Positions 12,701 through 24,700 of a stretch of 64,000 bases of DNA are shown here, in pieces. Origin of the DNA: Aricia agestis (Eukaryota; Arthropoda; Insecta; Lepidoptera; Lycaenidae); contig NC_056428.1 in NCBI RefSeq assembly GCF_905147365.1, positions 27,496,001-27,560,000 on the forward strand, written 5' to 3'. The notes below the pieces were generated by a model. It was given only the letters and a program-made list of their open reading frames with translations, had not been told where the DNA came from and searched no databases. Every line of letters starts with the position of its first letter. The first letter of the stretch is position 1. The position numbers were made by a program, and so were the translations under genes.

Positions 12701-15700
12701 GCACCAGAGGCGTGGTTAAAGTTAAAGTTATGGATATAGTTAAGGCTAAATTAAACTTTAACCTTAACTTTGACCGGAGAAATTGACAGATGACTGCTGG
12801 TCCAACAAGGTTATAAATTAACGTGGGCGGGGGCGCTGCTGGTAAAGGAGAACCGTCAAAAATGGCATATTTGTATGATGACAGCCGTGTCGAGCTCTAT
12901 GGTTATGGTTAAGGCGCTGTAGTTGTGGCAACTACGTAAAATGGGTTTTTTAAAAAAAGTTTTTAGTAAAGGAAATGTCATTATTTAAGTATAAAATAAG
13001 TACCGTTTTAAAATTGAGAAAATTTCCTATAAGTACGCAAAGGTATATCAGTACACAATTTGAAAAATTCTGCTCGATGGAAGAAAATCTCAAAGATGAC
13101 TGTTATAACGCTGTTTTTCATAATTAAATCATTTTATGGCTACATTACACACTTCCTAGAAAAAACAAAAAATGTAATATATATGTGTCGTAACCTAACT
13201 TAAACGATTTGATATATTTGATTTGTGTAATACTAAAAACAAAAGGTTCTTATTCCTATTTTCTATTATCAAAGCACGCGGTGAGCGCGTAACAGCCACT
13301 GTACAAGGCGCACTGATATGAATGTTATTTTAATGTCCTTAACGTCGATATTCGTACTGACAGACATCGACCTGCTTATTTTAGGGACTACTGGGCCTTA
13401 AATATGGAGTCTTGATGGCGTCCATTTTTAATTTTAACCAAAGATTTGACATTTTGCATTGTAGTTAAAGTTAAAATAACATTTACAATTAAAGTTAGTT
13501 GGTGCAATCCAACCTAAGTATGTCATTGAATAATGAACACTATTAAATCTAAGAATGTTAAAATAAGTATTTGGTGCTGTTATCTTTCTATTGTTTCCTT
13601 GGTAATTTAACTACTTATAACAATTAATTTTGTTTTTTTACAAAAACTTTTAAAGGTACTTATACTGTACTCGGTGAAACATGGCGGTAGCGGTCATTGA
13701 CTCCCTGTCAAAAACTTGTCATTTTCCATACAAAGCCGCGATGGACAAAATCTCAAAAGAAAACGACAAGATTATGGCAGACAGTCAATGACCGCTATCG
13801 CCATGTTTCGCCGAGTAGAGTGTAATTTTTTCGAACTGCACTATCATAAATAAGTATGACATAAACTTTGCGTGTCTTTTTTGCATGAGAATTATAGAGT
13901 GTTAGATTATGGTTTTATCAATTATCAATGGTCATTTATCAATGGTCTATAGTCTATACTCTATAGTTTCGGACTACAAGAGTCAAACAATTTTAGGATA
14001 TTTGATTTCTCCGACATTTGAGACATCTATACATATATAATGTATATAAGTGTTAATACGCAAGCGAAAAACTTCGTATCCCTTTTGACGAAAAATGCGG
14101 AAACGTAGGTGAATGAAATTTTGCACAGTTATAGCTTATATGGTGAAGCAGTGCATCGAGCTAATATTATTTTGAAATAATGCTTTTATCATACATTTTT
14201 TTTAACAAATAAAATATTACAAACACTACGAATTATACTCTTTTATTTATGGTTGAAGTCTGTTGACAACAAGTTGACAAATTGAAAATGGATTAAAGTT
14301 TTTTTTATTGAATCTTAGATACTAATTACTATTAGACAATAGACAATGCTTACACGGCCAGTCTGAGATAAGCTGAGTCCTAGAGACAAGAGTTGAAAAA
14401 AAAAAGATAAAGTCAATATTTAGTCCTAATGTCGTTGAAACTAAGGTCGAATTTCGACCATTGGGCGATCTCTAGTATTTTGTAAATGTAACTAGAATAA
14501 GTAGCGGTACTTAAGTGCTAATGTGACCAAAAAAAAACTAAATACATAGATGAAAAGAACTTTAAAGCAAACAAAACTCGGGTGACCTATAACTGAATAC
14601 AGCTGCGGTTATTAGGTCAAGTAACAAGTTATAACAATGTTACCTATTTCTAGCCGGATACTAGATCCGGGCTTAAAGGTCAAACGATGACCCTAAGACC
14701 TGGGATACCCGGGTGAGGTCAGGCCCAGAAAAGAGTGAAGCTGACAAAAATATGTCACGGTAGTCTTTATATATTATAGAGTGTAACAAAACAAAGTGAT
14801 TTGTTACACTTTACACATAATACTTTACGTTACATAATACTTTAGGGTGTGTATGTTTACCTTATAATATTATACTAGCTATTTGACCGAGCTTTGCTCG
14901 GTATTCGATAAAACACGAATAAGATGACATTTTCTAAAAAAATATTCCTAGCTAGATCGATCTACCGCCCCCGAAACCCCCTATTATAATATACTAAATT
15001 TCATGGACATTTTCTAAAAAAATATTCCTAGCTAGATCGATTTACCGCCCCCGAAACCCCCTATTATAATATACTAAATTTCATGAAAATCGTTGGAGCC
15101 GATTCCGAGATTCCAATCATAAATATACTTACTTATTTAACCTCCTGAGACCCGAGCTATAACTGAAATCACTTGCCAATATGGCCGAATGTCCTTTATA
15201 AAGCATTAAACTGTTTATGGCGCAAAGGCCGAGACTTTGCAAGTTAAATAAAACATAAACCAGGAGTTTTCGGGAATTTCACTAAAACAAATGTTTTTTG
15301 GTATTATTTGATGAACACATCAAGCATATTGAAACTTAGGTATTTTTTGTCCTTTGAAAAGGACTTTAGGTCAAATTTTTTTGGGGTTTGTAAAGGTAAG
15401 TGCCCCCGTGTGTTGAATTTATCCATACAAAGGTAAAAAAAAAGTTAAGTAAAGTGCTACTTTTACAGCGAACTCTATACTCAATTACACATACAACACA
15501 CCCTAAAGTATTTTTTAAAAATAAAATAAGGGACAAACGAGCAAACGGGTCACCTGATGGAAAGCAACTTCCGTCGCCCATGAACACTCGCATCATCAGA
15601 AAAGCTGCATGTGCGTTGCCAGCCTGTTAAGAAGGAATAGAGTAATAACTAATAGGGTAGGGAAGAGGGAAGGTTGTGAATTCCAGACATTATATTATAT

Positions 15701-18700
15701 TTTTTTCACAAAATTTTAGTGCGAAGTATGGAGTATTTGAACACTTCGCATTTTTTTTGCAACTCGAAAAGTTTATTGATTTCGATGTTTAGATTTCACT
15801 TCGAAAGTTCGACTTCAAAATGATGAAGATTGAGTACAAAAAAATTATTTAATAATTTTTAGTTGATGTTATTTTTGTTTTTAACTTGGAAGTTTTGAAT
15901 TTCTTTGCTAAGATTTACCTTCAGTTTACTGTAAGTATTTGCGTTTCCTCGCATGATGATTAAAAGACATCGGATTATTGTATGCACGATCAAAGTTCCG
16001 AAATAAGCATGCAAACATGCACAAAATATGCACAATCGAAAGTCACTTATTATTAAAATATGCTACCTTTATTTTTGGAGTTTTCCGGTGGCGCCGTTAA
16101 TAAATGCGCCAATTTTCACCATTCTTTTAAAACCATGGTTTTTCATTTCTTATACGTACAGTACCAATAATAATTAATTTTCTACCAAAATTTTCAATTG
16201 CAATCTTAGTGCCAATGGAAGTTCATAACCTATTTCATTCAATATTTTTTCTAATATAGCCAACTACAAAAATAAATGTTGTTTATAGAAAGGTACTGTA
16301 CCTATGGGTGTATTGCGGAAATCTTTAAATACTTTAAATATGTAGACCCAACCCACATATTTGAAGTATTTTGATATATTGTACCTCTGTTTCGTGGCTT
16401 CAATGTGTATCATGCTAGCTTGGAAATCACGAGGGCGTAATACGACTAAAATATGCACTATCAATCAAATATTGCCAAAATATGCACTATCACCTTAAAA
16501 GTACTCTAAAAAGTCCCTTTATAATATGCATTTGCAAATGCATGTAATCCGATGTCTTATGACTATTATTAAAATAAGAATGAAGCTTTAATTTCAGGTG
16601 TAGAATGTAGACGAACATTTGCATTATTTCACACAACATCTGTGAATTATTTATTATTACGCTTCAGCGAACGTCATATCGTATAGCATGCCTGTTCGAA
16701 ATAGGTGCGCTTTATTATTTACAGTTCTCGTAGTGTCAGACCGAAGCTTCGGCCTGGGGTCTGGGCCAACTTCATCCAATTATGTACGGCTAATCTTCCG
16801 GCCTCAAGTCTTGGTAAAGAGCACATCTATAATGTATTGATTACACCTACCGAGTGGGTGTAATTAATGCATTATAGATGTACCTTCTATGCTAAAAGGA
16901 GCAACGCGACAGACTTCTATACTAGAAAGAGTTTAGTATAGAAGTCGGGCTGCAGCCGCACTACTGGCAACCTGGCGACCTAATTTGAAGGTTCTTTTAG
17001 ACTGAATTCTCACTCCTTTGATTTTGCCTATCGTAGACCCAATCTACGAAGCGTTATCAAAGTAGACACTTTCGGCCGCACTTAGAGACATTTAATGATT
17101 ACCTTGCAGATTTTGACTCCATAAATTTTCTTTTAAATTGTCCGTTAAAACTAAGTAATCATTAAATTACTCCGAGTGTGGATGATCATGTACGCATGTT
17201 GTCATACAAGTACATGTATTAATTATCATATGCTTGCAGGGAAATGCTTGCGAGAACCATTGTCTAATTATTTGTAATACGCTCCGTTTTCTGTTGACCT
17301 ACTAGAATATGTGTTAAATGTATAAATTTGATTTGTATGTAAACAAATCTTTTACTTTAAACTTGTCCATTTGCTTTGCATATAAATTTTTATATTTCTA
17401 CAAAAGATTGTGTTTACATACTTTACCTGTACTAATAAAAATATTTAACTGATTATTTAATATTTTTTCACACAAAAGACGGCCGCTTTCGGCAATAGGA
17501 GATATTACTGCAATGTCTTCACGCTAGATGCAGAACCAGCTGCAGCATAGACAGTAAACAAAAAGTATTTTTCGACGTTTGATAATGTTTCTGTCAATGT
17601 TCTGATGCATTTTATTCGGATTTACTGTATGTGCTAGTAACGCCCTCTGCTGCGACCGTTGCGTAATATTCCCTATTCGAATTATGAAATATCTTTTCTT
17701 ATTTTTGGCCGTTTAGATCTGATCTTTCTATCTGTTAATCAGTTAATGTTTTTTGTTGTAAGGGCTATATGTATGTTGTGTGTGATTGATCTGTATTCTG
17801 TTCTAGCACCGACATTTACCTGCTGTTGTTCTTTCCAGCTATCTTATGTTCACCTTAGACAAATACGTTGAGCAGGACTACAGTGTTGTATATTTCCACT
17901 GTGGCCTGTCAAGCAGGAACAAACCACCTCTGTCATGGCTCTGGAAGGCCTATAAGGCGTTCGATAGAAAATATAAAAAGAATCTCAAAGCTCTATACTT
18001 AGTACATCCAACGAATTTTATAAGAATAGTATGGCAAATGCTAAGGCCGGCCATCAGTGTAAAATTCGGCAGGAAGATGATGTATGTTAACTATCTACAC
18101 GAACTTCAACCTTATTTGGACGTAGATAAACTATATATTCCCGAGCCGGTACTAGAGTAAGTTTTTTTTCTTTTTTTACCTATATTTTTTGTCATTATCA
18201 TGCCATTTTTATTGTTCTTTAAAATATAACTGTGCCTCTGGTTAGTCGCGTTTATTTACTGAATCCATAGACACAGTTACATATTATTGGCATACTTATA
18301 TTTTTATTTTTTTTGTCACATACCATAGTTTATTTATTTTTTATTCTATTAAATTCCTTAGAACATTAAATATTACTTCTAAATTTTATATCTACTAACA
18401 AATAATATTTTAACAAAATTTTGATAAATCAAAAACCCCTGTTATAAACAACAAGTATAAAAGGTATACAATATGTCGCGACACCAGTGTCCGATCCTTT
18501 ATGTTATGAAATTATATTACATTTTTCATCGGCGAATTGGCTCTAAATTTTTTTCTCTCTCTCAATGTTGCTAAATGGCAGCCATTTTATTTTTTTCTCG
18601 GGTTCTTATACTTCATGCGAATTATTTTACCAATGCTTCTCAAATTGATATCCTATGAACCCTTTTTTTTTTTCGACGGAAAATGCATTGACGTATCCCG

Positions 18701-21700
18701 GGGGAATTGGGGACTCCCCCACGAGTATGTGGGGCTCGCTGCGGCCGTAAGGATGGTAAGTGACCGCAGCCCTACCCACTAAAAATAAATCCGTCGGTAC
18801 TCTTCGTCTTCCCGTTGCCGTGTCGAAGTCGCGAGAACGCGTGAGCTCTACTCCGTAGCTCGACAATCGACCGCCCGCGTATCAATGGCGGGCCCGTACT
18901 CTTTGAAGCACTGTCGCTATACTCCTGTCACCGAACAGAGGCCATTTCGGGGCTTGCATAGGCGACTCTCTCTGTCGTCGCGATGCGCGAAGAGTACACT
19001 GTGCATCGGGACCCTCTCGGGGACTCGGTGCAATGAGTGACGGCATCCCCATACGCCACCCTGAGCTCCCCATTTACGGCGGCAAGTTATCATTCCGGAT
19101 AACACGTCGCCTTGGTCGTCTTCGTCGAAGAGGGTCGCCTTTCTCTATCGCGCTCTGCCTCTTTGTTGGAGATCACCTCTTCGGCAAACTTCTCCACGTC
19201 CTTTCAGTTTTGCTCACTGCTCAGCATGGCACTTACCAACGCTGGCAGTGATAAGTCCGGTCCGATGGCGGCCGTTAATGCCACACGTTGTTGTGTCCAA
19301 GAGGGACAAGCCGTTAAGGTGTGCGCGGCCGTGTCCCTTTCGTCGTCACAGTGGTGGCACCGCGTCGTCTCCTCCCTTCCGACGATCTCGCACAGGTACC
19401 GACCGAAGCAGCCGTGCCCGGTCAGCACCTGTGTGAGGCGGAACGAGAACGAGAACGCCTTTCTTTCGGTCCACCCACTCTATGAATACTGGCCGAATAG
19501 CCCCTATGAGGTCCACGCTTACACGCGGCTCCAAAAGACGCTCCTCCCACAACTCCAGGGCCCTGTCTCTGGTTTCGTCCCTCCACCGACGTACGGCGTC
19601 CGGAAGGGGGTTGCTGCCCCCCGCGCGGACTTCTGCGCTACGCCAGTACACATCGACGAGGGCTCTTGCGTCCAGGTCCCATGGTACGCTTCCGGCGAGC
19701 AGGCACGCAGCATCCCGGGAGATGGTGCGATACCCGCGCACTGCTCGCGTTGCCATCGTTCTTTGTAGCCGACCAAGGATGAGCCTGTTTTTGGCTGACA
19801 AATTTTCGGCCCAGATCGGCGCACCGTACATGGCCATGGACTATCGGGTACCAGCCCTAAGTATGTCAGAGTTGACGATACTGGGATGGATGTTCCACCG
19901 ACTATCACCGCCAAACCGGGCGGCGGCGCGTTTCTGGGCCCATGGAAGATGATGGCCTCAGATTTGTTAAGCGCCACCGTCAAGCCTAGCGCCTGTATTA
20001 TGCGCACAACTTGTGCAACAGCTGCCGTCGCAAGTATTACGGCTTCGCGGTGTGTTTTGGCGCGGCAGACCGCCGCGGTGTCGTCCGCGTACGCGATCAA
20101 CTCCATGCCGGGTAAGTTGGCACCGCGAAGCACGTGATCATAACCCATGTCCCACAGTTTCGGGCCGAGACCCGAACCCTGCGGGACGCCGCAGTCCACC
20201 TCCTGCTCTTCCCATCCCTCTTCGGTAGGGTACTGCACCGAGCGCTCCGACAGATAGTCGCCTACGAGTCTGCGAAGGTATCCCGGCACTCGGTGGTACC
20301 GAAGGGCCTCTTTTATGGTTTCCCAGGGCAGGGTGTTGAATGCGTTGGAGATGTCTAACGAGACAACCAACACCACCCCGCCCCGAGAGATCTCCTCCCT
20401 CATAATAGACCGGAGCCGTGCCGTCGCATCCATCGTCGATCGACGAGACCGGAACCCGAACTGAGCATCGCTTAAGTTCGGGCCGACGCTCTCTAGATGG
20501 CGGTCGAGACGCGCCACTACGATCCATCGTCTTACAAATCTCGTCGATCAAGACAATAGGGCGGTAGGCTGACAGCTGGTCTTCGGGTCGCCCGACCTTC
20601 CTGAGTAGCACCAGTTTGCCAGTCTTCCAGCGACGTGGTATTCGCCCTTGCACGAAGCACATGTTCAGTAGGGCGAGAACACGCTCTTCCATCTGCTCCA
20701 TCGCTAGCACCCAGAGACGACCGGGGACCCCGTCCAATCCAGGGGCTTTGTTCTAGAGGGCCATTTTATGGACCGCTGCTGCCAGTTCTCCGGCTGTCAC
20801 TGGGGGAATTTCCTCCTCCTCGGTCTCTGCAGTTGGTGGTGCCATAGTTGGTGGGGACCACTCGGCCCTGGGTGGAAATAGGGCCGACACAATAGTTCTG
20901 CAGAATTCCGGTGGCAAGGACTGGGTGAGAGGTGGGGCAGCAGGGCGAAGCTTTTGCCTCACCCACTTGTAAGGTCTGCCCCATGGGTCCTGCTTCAGAG
21001 TACCCAGGAATTCCTCCCATGCCGTCTTCTTGGCCAGTATGATGGCGTCGCGAAGGTTATGGCGCGCAGTGCGGTATCCATCGTATATGGACTCCCCCTC
21101 TGGCTCGCTTCGGATCCGTCGTCTTCGATATCGCAAATAGCGGCGGCGAGCTGCCTTCACGGAGTCTTGGCCTTATCAATGACGACCCGGTAAGTGACGC
21201 CATTTTTCTCCGCATCCGGAAGCAGCGTAAGTACTACGGCTGCTGTCTTCGGAGCGCGGAGCTGTCTTGCCTTCTTCTTTTTCTCCTTCTTCTTCAGCGT
21301 CTTTTTCCTGTCTCCCGCCTTCTTCGGTGCCTTCCCTCTCTTTACTACCTCTGTCCATGAAGGAGAGGCTGTCGGCTGTGTCGCAACTGCCGCAGTCGTT
21401 GCATCGCTTCTCGTGGTTGCACCCTCGATGGCGGCGGCAGACTTTCGCCTCTTCTTTGTCCTTTTTGGTTTGGGACCCGGATTCGTCGGAGGCATCAATG
21501 TAGAGACTGATGGCCCCAGCGGAGGCGGAATCTCTTTTTCCATTTCAGGTAGCTGCGGCCTTGCGACTGATGTGGAGGCAGCGCTTTCCTTTTTTTTGTC
21601 CGCGGCGAGCGGAGGGCGCAGGCGAGGCTCCGGTAAAAGTCGGGCCTCGAGCCCCTCCAGGCGCGCGTCCATGCGGGCGTTCATCACGGACCGCCTCGCA

Positions 21701-24700
21701 CAGCGCTCGCTGCAATAGCTCTTCCACATTCGGCTCTTTGATGGTGGGTGACTGTGGTTGGGTGTCAGCGAGCTTACGCTTGACGGCCTCTAGCTCCTTT
21801 TTCATAACCTCGAGCTCTGTGGAGAGGCGTGTGTTTTCCGCCGCCAGGGCTTTCGTCTCTTCCGATACTGTCCTGCTAAGAAGGCAAACGCACGCCTCCT
21901 TTATGGTGCAGGACGCTTTCTTAAGGGCCGCGATGGAGGTTCCCTTAAGATTCTTCGACTTCTGAATCACAGCGGAGATGGCGGCAAGGCTCTGCGTTAT
22001 TGCCTCGCCAAGCTTCGCCGTTGTGACCTCGTCTTCCGCCATTATGCAATCCGAGAGTGAGGACTCCGACAGCCGGTTGGACCGTAGGTTCGGGAGTCCC
22101 TTTGTCACATCCAGTAGTTCCTTCTCTACCTCGACGTCAAGTTCCCTCTGCTTGATGTCGAGGAGATCCTTCTTGGTCTTGTACAAGCCAACATATTTCC
22201 CTGTGATGGGTGGTCTTCCTCTTCCGCGTTTGGAGGAGGGCTTTGCGGCCGCTCCCCTGTCTTTTTCCGGGCTATTTTCGAGCTCACTACTACTAAGAAA
22301 GTGGTGAAAGAGTTCAGCCATCCTGGGTGCCTCACCCCGTGTAAAGGGCGGGGTGGCGCACCCAGGCGCCCAGGGACACGAACATGAACGGACCGGTATC
22401 GCCCCCATCCTATGAACCCTAAAAAAAACAGCCAAGTGCGAATTGGATTCGCGCAATTCCTTATGATTATAGAGCAAAAATAGTGTTTTTGTATAGGATT
22501 ATTTAATAAATATCCCATACAAAAACACAATTTTTGTCTCCTTTCGCTCTATAACGGTACGGAATCATAGAAAATCCGATTTTCTATGTTTATTTCACAA
22601 AAATTAAAACATAATATCTGTTGGAAGATGCGATATTTTTATTTTTGTGTTTATTTAAACCACAAATATATAAAAAAATTAAAACACTGGAATTTACTGC
22701 AAAAAATGCAGTTTAAAATTGTTAATTTAAATTTTAGCGCCAAAACGGCGACCAATCTGTAGTCTGTATAACGTCACTACAGCTGTCCAGTCCCGCGTTC
22801 CATTTAGCGTTAAAAACAATCAAAATTCTCAAAATAGGAGGCATTTTGAGTGTTTTGATCGTTTTTAATGTTATAAATGGAACGCGGGGATAGCAAGTGT
22901 GACGTCACCGAACGCTGATTGGTGTTTTGAAATCCGTTCCGTTTCAAGTTAAGTACTTTTAATTTGTAATTTTTATATACAAAAAAACAATATTTTATTA
23001 AATAGTAACCTTGCAGTGGCCCTTCTTTTATATTTTTTTAACATTTTCATAAATATTATATTAGCATGTTCCCTATTGCAGTCTATGTGTTTAGCTATCA
23101 AATGCGACCTTTTTTATGTTCATAGGATATTTACATGAGAAGTATTGTTCAAATTAGTATGGGAGACCGTGAGAGAGAGAGAGAAAAAAAAAGGCTAATT
23201 CGTCGATAAAAAATGCCATACCTAGTATTTCATAACCTTAAAAATCGGACACTGTTGTTGAGACACATTGTATAATATTTTATTATACCTTACCAGACCT
23301 TACCATTAGATACGACTCCAAAAGCTTTAATTTTTTTATTTCCTGGTAGAATACCTAGAGTTTTAGATCCTACATTCCTGCACTTTAATCTAATGATACG
23401 CTTTAATAACTATAATATAAGCATTTAATAATAATAACAGTAAAACTATTTAGTATTTTGCGATTGATGCTCTGTCTATTATTTCCATAAAAAAAATGTA
23501 CCATAAGATTATAGGTTTTGCTGTTTATTTTTAGGTTATGAAAATGGCATTCGACCAAATATTACTATTTTATAATAAAAAATAACAATATTTTCTTTGT
23601 AACTAGTTGACGCCTCCTTTGGTCGAGTGCTTCTAAATTCAAAAAATGGTCATAGACAATATATTTTTTTAGATACAACAAGTTACTGCTCGAGAAGAAC
23701 CCTCGCGCGGCCGAGGCGGCTCGTCTGCAACAGGATCAGATGAATCAGAGCAAGGAGAAGGCGGCACCCAAGGAAGTAGTGATGCCCCCACCGACTCAGC
23801 AGTTCGGCGTGTCCCTGCAATTCATCAAAGAGCACAACCCTAACATGATCGACTCCATCCCGCCCGTCGTAAGGCAGTGCGTCGAGTTTTTATCGCAGCC
23901 GGAAGGTAACTAGGACATTTTTAGAGGGCTTACACAAATCCAGTGATCGAATCCAGCGCTGGTTACTACTGGAATAATGTAAACGGGCACTGAAATGCAC
24001 TAGAATGTAATTCGGTGCCTTTTAGTGCTTCCACTTTCCAGTGCCCGTTTACACTATTCCAATAGTACAGGATTGGAAAAATCTATACAGCCTATTAAAG
24101 ATTCGAATTTTGACTAGAATTTTTGTTTTACAAAATGTTAAAGCTGTTAATTTTTAGTCAATTTCGGATCAATAAAAGGTTCTTTTCGTGGTTGGTTTCG
24201 TTGCTCAGGTACATTAACATTTTATAACATGGGCAACTTCTAATTTTTTCTCTTATAATTGAACAAACCTTGTAACTGGCCTCCATAATCATCTGGCTAT
24301 GTAACATAAAAGTTTCCCGGTCCAAAAGCCTTAATTTATGCAAAAAAATTCTTCAAATGTACTCCATATAAAAAAAATACAAACTCTTCCTCCCAGTATG
24401 TAGGAAGTAGAGACAGACTGATTTTGGGCTATCGTTTAACCTGAAAAGGTTACAAAAGCATAATATAGCAGCATATAGCGGTGCTAATTAGTAATAAATG
24501 TCTTTCTGGGGTGTAGACTACGCCCGTACTTTAGCAGCGCGATTACGTAATTCACCGACAACAACAAAATCATCATCTGGCTAATATATAAAATTTTCCC
24601 GGTCCTAAAGCCTCAATATTTATGCAAAAAAATGAAAATTTTGAAATTTTTACTTCATCCACTTACATATTCAAATGTCTCTCAATAAAAAAAATACAAA

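Larger units (their letters stand above)
18664..22406 (-). mobile_element. R1-clade non-LTR retrotransposon, bounded by a 14-bp target duplication
   Basis: ATCCTATGAACCCT is present at 18650-18663 and 22407-22420, so the insertion limits are exact. On the minus strand the element ends in a short A run (complement of 18664-18673). It holds a gag-like ORF1 (start 22319-22321), then an ORF2 remnant with pre-RT, RT (YADD at 20080-20091) and a C-terminal CCHC knuckle. At 3.74 kb it is shorter than a typical 5-6 kb R1 element: the end of ORF1 and the whole endonuclease are missing at one point near 21165, so it is internally deleted rather than simply 5'-truncated. Frameshifts near 21680, 20515 and 19840 also break it. 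R1 itself targets 28S rDNA; this copy sits in another transposon. Confidence 0.88.
18466..23273. mobile_element. Palindromic element split by a R1-clade LINE
   Basis: The left terminus (TATACAATATGTCGCGACACC, AGTGTCCGAT) and the right terminus (ATCGGACACTGTTG, ACACATTGTATA) are inverted over more than 100 bp, including matching CTCTCTCTC blocks. Without the LINE it would be about 1.06 kb. A further inner stem lies at 22795-22880. A related copy begins at 42475. Confidence 0.7.

Noticed and set aside
19112..19952. Open frames of 218 and 156 codons on the + strand in the R1-clade LINE
   Set aside because: They are antisense to RT/CCHC coding sequence, GC-rich and without domains; the minus strand carries the recognisable motifs.
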